A stretch of 64,000 nucleotides of DNA, taken from positions 1 through 64,000 of the forward strand of contig CANIVF010000011.1 in the NCBI GenBank assembly GCA_947470895.1. The letters are read 5' to 3'. The position numbers were made by a program, and so were the translations under genes. Source of the stretch: Bacteroidota bacterium (lineage in GTDB: Bacteria; Bacteroidota; Bacteroidia; Cytophagales; Cyclobacteriaceae). Positions within the stretch are counted from its first letter, which is position 1. Each line of letters starts with the position of its first letter. A model generated the notes under the pieces. The model was not told the DNA's origin and did no database searches. It was given only the letters and a program-made list of their open reading frames with translations. Shown here piece after piece: positions 1 through 10,137 of the stretch.

Positions 1-172
1 AAATTCGATTTTGTAGTCCATGTTCTTTGTCAGAAAATCAGACCGAATTTAAACCTTCCTATTACAACTTAAAACGCTGATTATCTTATCCTTTCGATCC
101 CTTATTCCTAATGGCCGCCATTAGAACTTTTTCTAATGACAATTCTGGGTTTAAATCTCTTAGGTATATTGC

Positions 173-784
173 TCAAAGCAACTTTTCAAACACAGGAGTA
201 ATCTTATTCGAAATGATCTGGTGGCCTTCAACATTAGGATGGATGCCATCGGGTTGGTTTAGTTTTTCAATACCCCCCACGGCATCCAAAATAAAGGGTA
301 TAAGCGTGGCTTTATTTTTTGTGGCGAGTTCTGGATACACACGCTTAAAGGCTTCGGTGTATTCGTTGCCCATATTCGGAGGCACCATCATGCCAGCCAT
401 TACGATTTTACAGGTAGGATATTTAGCTTTCACTTTATCGATAATGCCTTGAAGGTTTTTACGGGTCTGATCAATGGGAAGACCTCGAAGTCCATCATTA
501 CCACCCAATTCAAGCACAAAAATATCCACCGGCTGGCGTAGTACCCAATCAATCCGGCTCAGTCCACCGGCTGTGGTTTCACCGCTCAGGCCGGCATTCA
601 CTACCTTCACTTTTTTATCTGTTTTGTTCAGCTTTTTCTCCACCAGCGCAGGAAATGCCTCTTCGGGTGAAAGCCCGTAGCCAGCCGTGAGACTATCGCC
701 ATAAAACAGAATCACTTTGGGGGGGGTAGATGCCTGAAAAAACAAGACACATGCAATAAACAATACTTTTTTAGCGACTATCAT
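173..784 (-). CDS. tesA: TesA-like SGNH/GDSL esterase
   Basis: Secreted arylesterase/lysophospholipase of the TesA type (203 aa, the usual size), hydrolysing acyl esters or thioesters in the periplasm. All SGNH blocks are visible: FYGDSLTAGYG near residues 27-37 with nucleophile Ser31, Gly68 in block II, GGND with Asn96, and the DxxH block (Asp179, His182). Residues 1-20 form a hydrophobic signal peptide. It starts at an ATG and is divergent from the ABC transporter gene 84 bp away. Known: in E. coli tesA is likewise divergent from ybbA-ybbP, which supports the name. The physiological substrate cannot be told from sequence. Confidence 0.88.
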   Translation of the reverse strand: MIVAKKVLFIACVLFFQASTPPKVILFYGDSLTAGYGLSPEEAFPALVEKKLNKTDKKVKVVNAGLSGETTAGGLSRIDWVLRQPVDIFVLELGGNDGLRGLPIDQTRKNLQGIIDKVKAKYPTCKIVMAGMMVPPNMGNEYTEAFKRVYPELATKNKATLIPFILDAVGGIEKLNQPDGIHPNVEGHQIISNKITPVFEKLL

Positions 785-868
785 ATTACTAAGTTGGGGC
801 TTATTACAAACCTTGAAACAATTTTACTCATTAATCGATTTATATCTGTATTCATTAACTGAAATATC

Positions 869-1561
869 ATGCCAGAAACCGTTTTGCTTGCAGAAGGCCT
901 AACCAAAATATACAAATCAGCCGATCATGATCTCACCGTGCTGGACCACGTATCATTCCAGGTTGCAAAGGGTGAGAGCTTATCCATCATCGGGCCTTCC
1001 GGAAGTGGAAAGACAACGTTGCTCGGTTTATGTGCCGGCCTCGATGTACCTTCTGGTGGATCGATATCCCTCATGGGGTTAAAACTAAATCTGATGAGTG
1101 AAGATGACCGTGCCTATGTGCGCAATCAGTTTGTAGGATTTGTGTTTCAAAACTTTCAGTTGCTGTCCACCCTCACGGCACTTGAAAATGTGATGGTGCC
1201 ACTTGAACTTCGGGGCGAAAAAAATGTAGCAACCAAGGCAAAAGATTTGTTAGCCCGCGTGGGTTTGTCAGAAAGGTTTAATCATTATCCCTCGCAACTC
1301 TCGGGCGGAGAGCAACAACGGGTTGCCATGGCGCGTGCCTTCATCACATCGCCCCGTATACTGTTTGCCGATGAGCCCACAGGAAACCTAGACGAAGATA
1401 ACGCAAGGCAAATTACCGATCTGCTTTTTAGCATGAACCGTGAGGAAAAAACGACACTGATCTTAGTGACGCATAACCTGGAGCTGGCTGAGAAGACCGC
1501 ACGTATCCTTCAGATGAAGGGAGGCAAATTAATTAACGAACGGATTCTGACCCCAGCATGA
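869..1561 (+). CDS. ybbA: ABC transporter ATP-binding protein (YbbA/LolD type)
   Basis: ATPase subunit (230 aa) of a MacB/LolCDE-like ABC system. Walker A GPSGSGKTT spans residues 42-50, the Q-loop Gln is at 94, the signature LSGGEQQ at 144-150, Walker B ILFADEP at 164-170 and the switch His at 202. The gene overlaps the next one (permease) by 4 bp (ATGA), so the two are translationally coupled. Neighbour tesA on the other strand reproduces the E. coli tesA/ybbA/ybbP arrangement. These transporters act as mechanotransmission or lipoprotein/export machines in the inner membrane; the cargo here is unknown. Confidence 0.9.
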   Translation: MPETVLLAEGLTKIYKSADHDLTVLDHVSFQVAKGESLSIIGPSGSGKTTLLGLCAGLDVPSGGSISLMGLKLNLMSEDDRAYVRNQFVGFVFQNFQLLSTLTALENVMVPLELRGEKNVATKAKDLLARVGLSERFNHYPSQLSGGEQQRVAMARAFITSPRILFADEPTGNLDEDNARQITDLLFSMNREEKTTLILVTHNLELAEKTARILQMKGGKLINERILTPA

Positions 1562-4128
1562 TCGAGTATATCATTAAATTAAAAAGAAAGACCCGTTCCA
1601 TCTTTCAGGACAAATGGGTTTGGAAAATGGCGTGGCGCGATGGCAGGCATAATTTCTCGCGCTTGTTTCTTTTTGTTGCTTCCCTCATCACGGGCATCGC
1701 GGCATTGGTTGCAATTGGTTCGTTGAACTATTCGATGCAGGAAGAACTCAACAAGAATGCAAAAGAATTATTGGGGGCCGATCTGGTTGTTAAGAGCAAC
1801 AAGAAGTTTGAAGGAGACTTCGTTAAATCCATCGACACGGTAAAGAGAAAAATTGCTTACGAGGCCGACATGGCATCCATGGTCATGTTTATGAACACAC
1901 GCCAATCCAGGCTAGTGAAGTTAACCGCCATGCAGGGCGAGTTTCCCTTTTATGGTAAATTGATTACACAGCCGTCTAATGCTTACAGTCTTACCCAATC
2001 AGGAGATTATATCATGCTCGATGAATTGCTCGCCCGTCAGTTTGAAGTGAGTTCAGAGGATTCCATGAAAGTGGGCAACCGAATGTTTAAGGTAGCCGGT
2101 GTGGTTGAAAAGATACCGGGTGGAGGAGGCCTGGCATCAACGCTGGCACCGGCTGTCTATATTTCCATGGCGGCACTGGATTCTACTGGGCTTGTTCAGT
2201 TTGGTAGCCGAATCAATTATAACCTCTTTATTAAAACGACCACTGAACGGGAGACCGAAAACTTACTGGAGCGATTGAAAGCGTCCATGGACAAACTTGG
2301 CTATTCATACGACACCGTAGAGGAGAGTAAAAAGAATCTTGGTGATGGATTTCAATCCGTATATCGATTCTTTTCCTTGCTCGCATTCATAGCCTTGATC
2401 ATGGGTTGCATTGGCGTAGCCAGTTCGGTGCATATTTATGCCCGTGAGAAACGAGAAGAAGTGGCTGTATTGCGGTGTGTGGGCTCATCCGGATGGCAAG
2501 CCTTCAATATATTCTTTATACAGATTTTTGTTCTTGGAGTGATTGGTAGTTTGGTGGGTGCTTCCTTAGGTGTTGGCATTCATCAGATGCTTCTCATTGC
2601 CTTTAAAGAATACCTACCTGTTGAATTGCAATTTGGAGTTTCCTGGGCTGCCGTGGGCGAAGGTATTTTATTGGGATGTATCGTCACCGTGTTGTTTTCT
2701 ATCCTTCCCTTAGTAGCGGTTCGTTTTGTGCCTCCATTATCAGTATTGCGTGCCGATTTTAATCCGGTAGTAACCTTTTCAAAAACTAGGTGGACAGTAA
2801 TCCTGTTGATTATCCTATTCCCCATACTAGTAGCCGCCTACCAGACTTCCAGTTTTCTTTCTGGTTTGATGTTTACCGTTGGATTGTTGTTGGCACTGGG
2901 TGGCTTGACCGGTGTTGCCATTTTATTGTTGTTCTTATTGAGAAAGTATTTTCCAAAGAATGGCTCTTTCATACTCAGGCATGCCATGTCTAATTTATTC
3001 AGACCCAACAATCAGACCAGAGTGCTTGTGATTACCATTGGCCTTGGTGCATTCATCATCACCACGCTCAACATTACCCAGCATAGTTTATTAAACCAGG
3101 TGGAGTTTCGTGGAAATGAAAATGAATCCAACACCATTTTGTTTGACATACAACCATCACAGAAGGACGGTGTGGTTAAATTGATTGACGATCATAAGCT
3201 ACCCCTCAATCAGATTGTTCCGATTATCACTTGTCGATTGACTGAAATAAAAGGTCAGTCCGTTGAGGCATTGCAAGACAATGATTCTATTCGCATTCCA
3301 AACTGGGCACTGCGCAGGGAGTATCGTGTTACTTACCGTGATAGCTTACATCTTTCTGAAGAACTGATCAAAGGGGATATTCATTCATTGAAAAAGAACC
3401 AGAAAGATTCAGTGTGGGTCACCATATCCGAAGGCATGCACGAAACACTCCAGGTAGATGTAGGCGATTCTCTGGTGTTTGATATTCAAGGTGTTCCTGT
3501 CAAAACGTTTATCTCAGGCATACGAAAAGTAGATTGGCCTAATGATCCACCGAATTTCATTTTCGTCTTTCCTACAGGAGTATTGGAAGAGGCTCCACAG
3601 ATTTGGGTAGCTGCCACGCGTGTGGATGACATACAGAAATCAAATCGTTTTCAACAAGAGCTCGTGATGAATTTTGCGAATGTATCGCTAATTGATCTGC
3701 GTCTGATTCTGAGCACCGTCAACCAACTCTTTGATAAGGTAAGCGTAGTGATCCGCTTTCTGGCTTTATTCAGCATCGTTACTGGACTTATTGTTTTGGC
3801 CGGAGCCGTTTTAAATAGCAAGTTTGCCCGCATGAAGGAAAATATTTTATTAAGAACCATCGGTGCCCGTTCGAGACAGATATTAAGCATTACCTTGATT
3901 GAATACAGCTACATCGGCATCATTGCCTCTTTGACCGGATTGGTTTTTTCTTTAGGTGGAGGGTACCTATTAACCCGGTTTTTCTTCGATATTCAGTTTT
4001 CAGTAGATTGGATTGAATTGACGTATATATCATCCGGAGTTGTTTTTCTTACTATTTTAATTGGTTGGTTCAATTCACGGGAAGTAATCAATACGCCACC
4101 ATTGCAAGTATTGCGCAAAGAGAATTAA
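1558..4128 (+). CDS. ybbP: FtsX-like ABC permease (YbbP type)
   Basis: Large permease (856 aa) with the two-unit layout of YbbP-type proteins. It has an N-terminal membrane segment near residues 37-60 followed by a periplasmic MacB-PCD-like region. A first FtsX core of three helices lies at about 270-390, a central helix pair at about 415-460, a second periplasmic domain at about 500-720 and a second FtsX core at about 735-850. It forms the membrane partner of the ATPase encoded just upstream, with which it overlaps by 4 bp. Length and domain order fit the YbbP family rather than the shorter LolC/E. The exported substrate is not deducible. Confidence 0.86.
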   Translation: MIEYIIKLKRKTRSIFQDKWVWKMAWRDGRHNFSRLFLFVASLITGIAALVAIGSLNYSMQEELNKNAKELLGADLVVKSNKKFEGDFVKSIDTVKRKIAYEADMASMVMFMNTRQSRLVKLTAMQGEFPFYGKLITQPSNAYSLTQSGDYIMLDELLARQFEVSSEDSMKVGNRMFKVAGVVEKIPGGGGLASTLAPAVYISMAALDSTGLVQFGSRINYNLFIKTTTERETENLLERLKASMDKLGYSYDTVEESKKNLGDGFQSVYRFFSLLAFIALIMGCIGVASSVHIYAREKREEVAVLRCVGSSGWQAFNIFFIQIFVLGVIGSLVGASLGVGIHQMLLIAFKEYLPVELQFGVSWAAVGEGILLGCIVTVLFSILPLVAVRFVPPLSVLRADFNPVVTFSKTRWTVILLIILFPILVAAYQTSSFLSGLMFTVGLLLALGGLTGVAILLLFLLRKYFPKNGSFILRHAMSNLFRPNNQTRVLVITIGLGAFIITTLNITQHSLLNQVEFRGNENESNTILFDIQPSQKDGVVKLIDDHKLPLNQIVPIITCRLTEIKGQSVEALQDNDSIRIPNWALRREYRVTYRDSLHLSEELIKGDIHSLKKNQKDSVWVTISEGMHETLQVDVGDSLVFDIQGVPVKTFISGIRKVDWPNDPPNFIFVFPTGVLEEAPQIWVAATRVDDIQKSNRFQQELVMNFANVSLIDLRLILSTVNQLFDKVSVVIRFLALFSIVTGLIVLAGAVLNSKFARMKENILLRTIGARSRQILSITLIEYSYIGIIASLTGLVFSLGGGYLLTRFFFDIQFSVDWIELTYISSGVVFLTILIGWFNSREVINTPPLQVLRKEN

Positions 4129-4138
4129 CTTTAGTGTA

Positions 4139-7100
4139 ATGACGCGCTTCGTAGTTTTTCATTATAGATTGTTAGCCCTGCTCTGGCTAGCGACTATTTC
4201 TGTGATGGCACAAGCTCAACAGATAAAGTTCATCGAGAATAAATGTCAGTGGCCTGAGCAGGTTCAATTTGGTGCTTCAGTTCAACAGGTATTTTTCTCC
4301 ATCAATCCAACCGGATTTGCTTACACTTTTATAGATCGTGAGGCGGTGGATGAATTGCACCAGAAAGGTCATGAGCAAGATCAGGAGTCATCCGCTCAGG
4401 CAGGCACCGATGTTTTAATATCGGGCCATCACGTTACCACTACCTTTGTCGGGGCGAACAGGAATGCCAAGGCAGTGCCGTTCGGTAAGCTTCCGGACTA
4501 TTACAATTATTTTTTGGGAAGTGATGAATCGCGATGGAGTTCTGGTGTCTCAGCATTTGAGGGAGTTTTATATCCATCGTATTATTCAGGAATTGATCTG
4601 AAAGTTTATTCACAAAATGAAAATCTGAAATATGAGTTTATCGTAGCACCGGGTGTGGATCCTTCTCAAATCTTATTTCAATATTCTGGTGCAGATCAGG
4701 TTAAGTTGATAGAAGGGGACTTGGTGGTGAAGGCTTCACAATTTTCGTTCATTGAGAAAAAACCCATCGTATATCAAATCATTCATGATGAGATGGTATA
4801 TGTAAGCAGTGAATATCACCTACAGGATGGCAAAGTAAGTTTTGATTTGGCCGAGTATGATTTTTGCTATCCATTAATTATCGATCCGGTTTTGATCTTC
4901 TCTACCTATTCCGGATCTACTGCCGATAATTGGGGTAGCACAGCCACACCCGGTGAGCATGGAACTTTATACTCAGCTGGTGTTACCAATCCAAGCTATC
5001 GGGGAGGAACCTTTCCCGCTACCACCGGAGCATTTCAGATGGCTTATGGTGGGGACTATGACATTGGTATTTTGAAATACGATTCAACGGGTTCACAATT
5101 ACTTTACGCATCTTATCTGGGTGGTTTGGGTCCCGAGTCTCCTCATAGTTTGGTGATGAATAGAGATCACGAGCTACTCATTTTAGGAACTACGGGTTCA
5201 TCCGATTTTCCCACTACTCAAAATGCATTTGATCGCACCTATAACGGAGGCTTTAATGAGAGTAATGTTATACAGTATGGGTCTGGTTCTGATTTATTTG
5301 TTGCCCGAATCAGCGGTGATGGAAAGCAATTGCTTTCGAGTTCATTGTTTGGTGGTTCCGGCAATGATGGATTAAATCCCTCTTCGAGTCCGTTAGTGGT
5401 TAACTATGGTGATCAGCTTCGTGGTGATATTATCTCCGATTCAGATAATAACATTTACATCAGTACAGTAACGTCATCGGTAAATTTTCCGGTGATGAAT
5501 AGTTTTAGTTTAACCTACCTCGGTGGTACTACCGATGCATTGGTTTTAAAATTAAATCCCGACTTATCTCAGATTTTATGGGGAACATTTCTGGGTGGCA
5601 ATGGAGCAGATGCTTCGCATACCATTAAGTTTGATCTTGATGGCAACCTCGTTGTTGGTGGCGGAAGTTCCAGTTTAAATTTTCCAACAACACCAGGTGC
5701 CTATCAACCAGTTCATGCCGGATCAGTGGATGGATGGATTGCTAAGATCAAGAATGATGGATCATCCATCATCGCATCTACGCTTACTGGCACCCCTCAA
5801 TTCAATCAGGTTTATTTTATTGACCTGGATAGTGATGGAAACATATATGCCTATGGGCAAACCAGTGGTGCCTTTCCGACTACACCAGGTGTTTATAAGA
5901 ATGCGAATAGCGGGCAGTTCCTTCAAAAGTTTAGCCCTGACTTAGCATCTCTGATTTTCTCTACCGTGTTCGGATCAGGTATTGGCGTGCCAAATATTTC
6001 GCCCACTGCATTTTTAGTGAATGATTGTAACAATATCTATCTCAGCGGCTGGGGTGGCCAGATAAACAGCGTGTTGGATTTCTGGAATAGCTCCACAGTG
6101 GGAATGCCCACCACTTCAAACGCATTTCAAAAAACCACGAGTGGTTCTGATTTCTATTTTATCGTGTTGACCAGCGATGCCACGCAACTTTTGTATGCCA
6201 CCTTCCTTGGTGGAACTCAATCACGGACGCACGTAGATGGAGGCACAAGCCGTTTTGATAAAAGTGGTATCGTTTACCATGCCGTTTGTTCCGGCTGCAA
6301 GGCGTTGAATGCTACAGGTAATCCAACGTCCGATTTTCCAACCACATCAACAGCATGGAGTAAACTAAACAAAAGCCCCAATTGTAATAATGCTGCATTC
6401 AAATTCGATCTTTCATTACTCAAAGCCAGGCTTCAAACAAACTCTGTAGCTTTAAATCAACCAGGTTTAAATAGACTATGTATACCTGATATAATTGTAT
6501 TTCAAAATAAAAGCACGGGTGGACAATTTTATCAATGGGATTTTGGAGATGGCAATTCCATGGAGAAGACCGATACTTCTGCCATTGTCTATCAATACTT
6601 AAATCCCGGTGTATTTAAAGTTAAGCTAAAGGTTATTGATTTGGGAACATGTCTTGGAACAGATTCTACATCCACCACCATTTTTGTTAACAAAGCAACA
6701 GGCTTTGCCGGAGCAGATCAAACGATGTGTTTCCAGGAAAGCGCTCAACTTGTTGCGGGAGGTGGCGTTCAATACCACTGGACAGTTGCAGGAGATAAGG
6801 TGATTTCCACGCAGGCAACCCCCACAATTAACCCGGATGCGACTACCCGGTATTTTGTTAGTATCACCGATCAAAGTGGTTGCGTAAAGAAAGACACCGT
6901 AGATGTAAAAGTAATTCCGGGTATTGATTTGGATTTTAGATACGTTAAAACATATGATTGCTTTGGAATACGCGATATAGAAGTAGAAAATATAAGTGAT
7001 ACGGATCAGTCTACATTTTTTGATTTTGGTGATGGCACTACTTCTGATCTCACCAAAACTAAGCATGTGTATGACAAAGATGGAACGTATCCCATTCGGG

Positions 7101-7420
7101 TTGTGGGTGTTCGTGAATCGTGTGTCTATGAGAAAAGGATAGACGTTCCTGTGTACGCCCTAATAGTCCCGAACGTGATCACGCCCGATGAATTTGCGGA
7201 AAATAACTTCTTGCAGATTTTTTATGGAGGACAGCCAATCTCAAATACTGCATTAAAAACATCTATTCAGATTTATAATCGCTGGGGCGGACTTGTTTTT
7301 AAAAGTGATTTATATCAAGATGATTGGGATGCCAGTAATGTACAGTCGGGTGTTTACTTCTACGAATTAGTGGTTGAAAATGAGACTACCTGCAAAGGGT
7401 GGGTGAACGTGATTAAGTAG
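4139..7420 (+). CDS. secreted SBBP-repeat/PKD protein with type IX sorting domain
   Basis: Large secreted protein (1093 aa) starting 10 bp after the permease stop. A signal peptide ends near residue 26 (...SVMAQAQQ). An N-terminal DUF7948-like region follows, then many beta-propeller SBBP-type repeats between about 255 and 750, recognised by recurring TFLGG and DFPTT motifs. PKD-like domains lie at about 800-900 and 980-1010 (YQWDFGDG, FFDFGDGT). The last ~85 residues, with VPNVITPD and IYNRWGGLVF, are the CHU_C-type gliding-motility C-terminal domain. Known: that domain directs export by the type IX secretion system (type B sorting). A surface adhesin or structural role is inferred. It ends 10 bp from the convergent MBOAT gene. 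Confidence 0.85.
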   Translation: MTRFVVFHYRLLALLWLATISVMAQAQQIKFIENKCQWPEQVQFGASVQQVFFSINPTGFAYTFIDREAVDELHQKGHEQDQESSAQAGTDVLISGHHVTTTFVGANRNAKAVPFGKLPDYYNYFLGSDESRWSSGVSAFEGVLYPSYYSGIDLKVYSQNENLKYEFIVAPGVDPSQILFQYSGADQVKLIEGDLVVKASQFSFIEKKPIVYQIIHDEMVYVSSEYHLQDGKVSFDLAEYDFCYPLIIDPVLIFSTYSGSTADNWGSTATPGEHGTLYSAGVTNPSYRGGTFPATTGAFQMAYGGDYDIGILKYDSTGSQLLYASYLGGLGPESPHSLVMNRDHELLILGTTGSSDFPTTQNAFDRTYNGGFNESNVIQYGSGSDLFVARISGDGKQLLSSSLFGGSGNDGLNPSSSPLVVNYGDQLRGDIISDSDNNIYISTVTSSVNFPVMNSFSLTYLGGTTDALVLKLNPDLSQILWGTFLGGNGADASHTIKFDLDGNLVVGGGSSSLNFPTTPGAYQPVHAGSVDGWIAKIKNDGSSIIASTLTGTPQFNQVYFIDLDSDGNIYAYGQTSGAFPTTPGVYKNANSGQFLQKFSPDLASLIFSTVFGSGIGVPNISPTAFLVNDCNNIYLSGWGGQINSVLDFWNSSTVGMPTTSNAFQKTTSGSDFYFIVLTSDATQLLYATFLGGTQSRTHVDGGTSRFDKSGIVYHAVCSGCKALNATGNPTSDFPTTSTAWSKLNKSPNCNNAAFKFDLSLLKARLQTNSVALNQPGLNRLCIPDIIVFQNKSTGGQFYQWDFGDGNSMEKTDTSAIVYQYLNPGVFKVKLKVIDLGTCLGTDSTSTTIFVNKATGFAGADQTMCFQESAQLVAGGGVQYHWTVAGDKVISTQATPTINPDATTRYFVSITDQSGCVKKDTVDVKVIPGIDLDFRYVKTYDCFGIRDIEVENISDTDQSTFFDFGDGTTSDLTKTKHVYDKDGTYPIRVVGVRESCVYEKRIDVPVYALIVPNVITPDEFAENNFLQIFYGGQPISNTALKTSIQIYNRWGGLVFKSDLYQDDWDASNVQSGVYFYELVVENETTCKGWVNVIK

Positions 7421-7430
7421 TTGCCCGTCC

Positions 7431-8927
7431 TTAAAATTGAAAATAGATAAAATTCTGAATGGAGGCAGACTTTGTTTGAATGGATAGTATGATCACTATC
7501 AATACCAGAGCAGCTTTCGCGATTAATGGTAAACGGATCGTCCACCGCTCGGCAGCCAGATCAATTGACTGAGGAATGAAATGCAGTATATATCCCAAAA
7601 CAATCAAGGCACAAACTTGCCAGTATCCTTGAATGAATTCTATGAATATTTGAGCGTTGAAGTGATTGAAAATCTGGTTAAGCATTTGCCCGGCATATTC
7701 CATGGAAGGTGCACGGAACAGAATCCAACAGAAGCAGACAAAGTGAAATGTGAGTAACGTGCCCAGAATCGCCTGGATTGAATTTGAATGAGGAATGATT
7801 CTTAGGGTAGCAGCTAACTTTGATTCGCTGAAATATTTATGAATGGCCAACATAACTCCGTGTAGGCCACCCCACAAGACGAAACGGAAGGACGCTCCGT
7901 GCCATAACCCACCCAACAGCATGGTGATGATCAGGTTTATATAGGTTCTTAATTTTCCACGCCTATTGCCTCCCAATGAAATGTATAAGTAGTCACGCAA
8001 CCATGCAGAGAGGCTTATGTGCCAGCGTCTCCAGAACTCGGATATATTTTTTGATTTATAGGGGGCATTGAAATTCTCGTTGAAGTGAAACCCAAGCAAG
8101 AGGGCTAAGCCAATGGCCATATCAGAATAGCCCGAGAAGTCGCAATAGATTTGAAGTGCATACCCATAAACGCCAACCAGATTTTCCAATCCGGTGAAAA
8201 GCGTAGGTGAGTCAAAGATCCGATCGACAAAGTTGGCACTGATGTAGTTTGAGATGACCGCTTTTTTGAAGAGCCCTGCTGTGATCAGGTAAATACCACG
8301 CCCAAACATTTCTTTAGTGACCAGTGTAGGTTTTGATAGTTGTGGTAGAAATTCTGAAGCTCGCACGATTGGACCGGCAACTAATTGAGGGAAGAATGAA
8401 ACAAAGAATGCATAGTCCAAAACATGATCCGCTGGCATAATGTGTTTTCGGTATACGTCAATGGTGTAGCTTAACGATTGGAAGGTGAAAAAGGAAACTC
8501 CAACTGGTAAGAATATATCAAATGGCTGGTAAGGTAATTGAGCAATGTCGCTGAATATTTCATGCAGAAAGTTGGTGTACTTAAAATATACCAAAAGCCC
8601 GAGGTTACTGATTAAACTCAGCGTTAGCAGGGTGCTTCTTTTCCATGGCGTATTGCTTTCCGAGATCAATCGGGCAAGTGTGTAATCGATGCAAGTGGTG
8701 CTAACAAGCAGTAAGAAAAACAACCCGCTTGATTTATAATAAAAGTATAGTGAGAACAGGGTAGCAAAGATCAGTTTTGGTCTATGCGTTTTACTTAACG
8801 GGATATAAATTAATAAGAAACCAACAAATAGAAAAAGGAACAGACCACTGGTGAAGAGCAGTGGTTCGTCAGGCTGATAGCCAAATTGATTAATGAGTTT
8901 TTGAATGTCGATCGAGAACATATTCAT
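7431..8927 (-). CDS. MBOAT-family membrane O-acyltransferase
   Basis: Polytopic membrane acyltransferase (498 aa) of the AlgI/DltB/PatA class, which moves acyl groups across the inner membrane for O-acylation of an extracytoplasmic polymer. The family core is clear: PVGVSFFTFQSLSYTID near 141-157, SEFWRRWHISLSAWLRDY near 296-313, and GGLWHG with the conserved His at 343, followed by another His at 356. About eleven hydrophobic segments are visible. Its start overlaps the end of the upstream SGNH gene by 38 bp, so it is the last gene of a four-gene minus-strand cluster. The polymer acylated is unknown; exopolysaccharide or peptidoglycan are both possible. Confidence 0.9.
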   Translation of the reverse strand: MNMFSIDIQKLINQFGYQPDEPLLFTSGLFLFLFVGFLLIYIPLSKTHRPKLIFATLFSLYFYYKSSGLFFLLLVSTTCIDYTLARLISESNTPWKRSTLLTLSLISNLGLLVYFKYTNFLHEIFSDIAQLPYQPFDIFLPVGVSFFTFQSLSYTIDVYRKHIMPADHVLDYAFFVSFFPQLVAGPIVRASEFLPQLSKPTLVTKEMFGRGIYLITAGLFKKAVISNYISANFVDRIFDSPTLFTGLENLVGVYGYALQIYCDFSGYSDMAIGLALLLGFHFNENFNAPYKSKNISEFWRRWHISLSAWLRDYLYISLGGNRRGKLRTYINLIITMLLGGLWHGASFRFVLWGGLHGVMLAIHKYFSESKLAATLRIIPHSNSIQAILGTLLTFHFVCFCWILFRAPSMEYAGQMLNQIFNHFNAQIFIEFIQGYWQVCALIVLGYILHFIPQSIDLAAERWTIRLPLIAKAALVLIVIILSIQTKSASIQNFIYFQF

Positions 8928-10137
8928 TATACCCTTTTATAATCGCTTCAAAAAGCAGATGCCCTTGCAAATCGTAACCTTTTTTAGTGAAATGTATTCC
9001 CTCCGTTTGAATGAGTTCGTGTTTCCTCCACCAGTCGCCAGCATGATTGCCACCCGCTACTTCATGAAGATTCCAAAACGGAATATTATTGGTGTTGGCA
9101 AACTCTATAATTTTAGTGTTGATCACAGATATGCTGGGGTTTATGCGCGTTCTCTTTTTATAGAAATTGGGTGTTGTAGTCAATAGTATGATTGCATTGG
9201 GATTCACTCTTTTTAATTCAGAAGTCAACGTGCTCAATTGTGAAGTAAACTGGGGATCTATGTTAGGATGTTCTACGGCTTCGTTAGTCCCCAGTGAGAT
9301 GATGATCAGATCGGGGTTTAACGCAGGAGTTTGATTGAGTAGTTCTCTTGCTGCTATAAAGTGTTTGTACTTCGCGCCATTTACTCCAATAATATGATAA
9401 CGAATTCCAGGATTAGAATTCTCAAGACTTACCCCAAACAAAATGAATTGTTTTTGTGTAGCCAATGATTGATTTGTTTCGAACAGGACTTGATTAATCG
9501 AGTAGGGCAGGATCAGTTTCGAGACATTTGGGTATTCCTCTTCCGAAAAGGCTCCGGCCATCGCCAGAGGAATACCGGTAGAATCTTTTACAATAACTGA
9601 ATAGCTATTATAATCCTTTTGAAAGAATAGCGTCATTCGATTGAATGAGTAGTTCTGACTGAGCGATTTTATTTTTATAGAATTTCCGGCAAGCAAGGTT
9701 TTAACTGCCATGCCACCAATGCCCATCGGTAACGGATTTTGCGAGTAGGTTAAGCGACCACCAGTCCATTGGCCTTTGGCTGATGAATAGATGAGCAATG
9801 ATTCATTGGTTCGTGCTATGCGACCAGGAAAAATAAGACCAAGTCCAGCGTTTCCAAATTTTTCTTGTAACAACGTCCGCGTTGATTTCGTAAGATAGTC
9901 GCCCTGAATGTGGGAATCTCCCAAGTGGATGATGTTGATCACACCCATAGAAGTGCTCCTCAATTCCACGAGCTTTTCATAGAATGATTCAAGATATTCC
10001 AGATGATGAATAACATTCATTTCATTTTTGATAAACGAGTATGAAGCAGTGGGCTTATAGGAAATAGTGTCCTGTGCCTGTAAGTCAGCGGCCAGTGCCA
10101 TAAGTAATCCAACAAGAAGTATTAAGTTACTTTTCAT
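8890..10137 (-). CDS. secreted SGNH hydrolase, O-acylation cluster
   Basis: Periplasmic SGNH-fold protein (415 aa from this start). The chosen ATG gives a proper signal peptide (MKSNLILLVGLLMALAADLQ); a 15-residue-longer start is possible but would bury it. The nucleophile block reads HLGDSHIQGD and the Asn block SLGTNE. The final block reads EGIHFT, so Glu stands where the family normally has the catalytic Asp (DxxH). It overlaps the upstream SGNH gene by 11 bp and the MBOAT gene downstream by 38 bp. By analogy with AlgJ/AlgX and PatB it probably transfers or removes acyl groups delivered by the MBOAT protein; this is inference. Confidence 0.82.
   Translation of the reverse strand: MKSNLILLVGLLMALAADLQAQDTISYKPTASYSFIKNEMNVIHHLEYLESFYEKLVELRSTSMGVINIIHLGDSHIQGDYLTKSTRTLLQEKFGNAGLGLIFPGRIARTNESLLIYSSAKGQWTGGRLTYSQNPLPMGIGGMAVKTLLAGNSIKIKSLSQNYSFNRMTLFFQKDYNSYSVIVKDSTGIPLAMAGAFSEEEYPNVSKLILPYSINQVLFETNQSLATQKQFILFGVSLENSNPGIRYHIIGVNGAKYKHFIAARELLNQTPALNPDLIIISLGTNEAVEHPNIDPQFTSQLSTLTSELKRVNPNAIILLTTTPNFYKKRTRINPSISVINTKIIEFANTNNIPFWNLHEVAGGNHAGDWWRKHELIQTEGIHFTKKGYDLQGHLLFEAIIKGYNEYVLDRHSKTH

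Noticed and set aside
6626-7066. 146-residue frame opposite the type IX-secreted protein gene
   Set aside because: It lies wholly inside the reverse strand of a clear long gene and its sequence looks random (Cys-rich, no domains).
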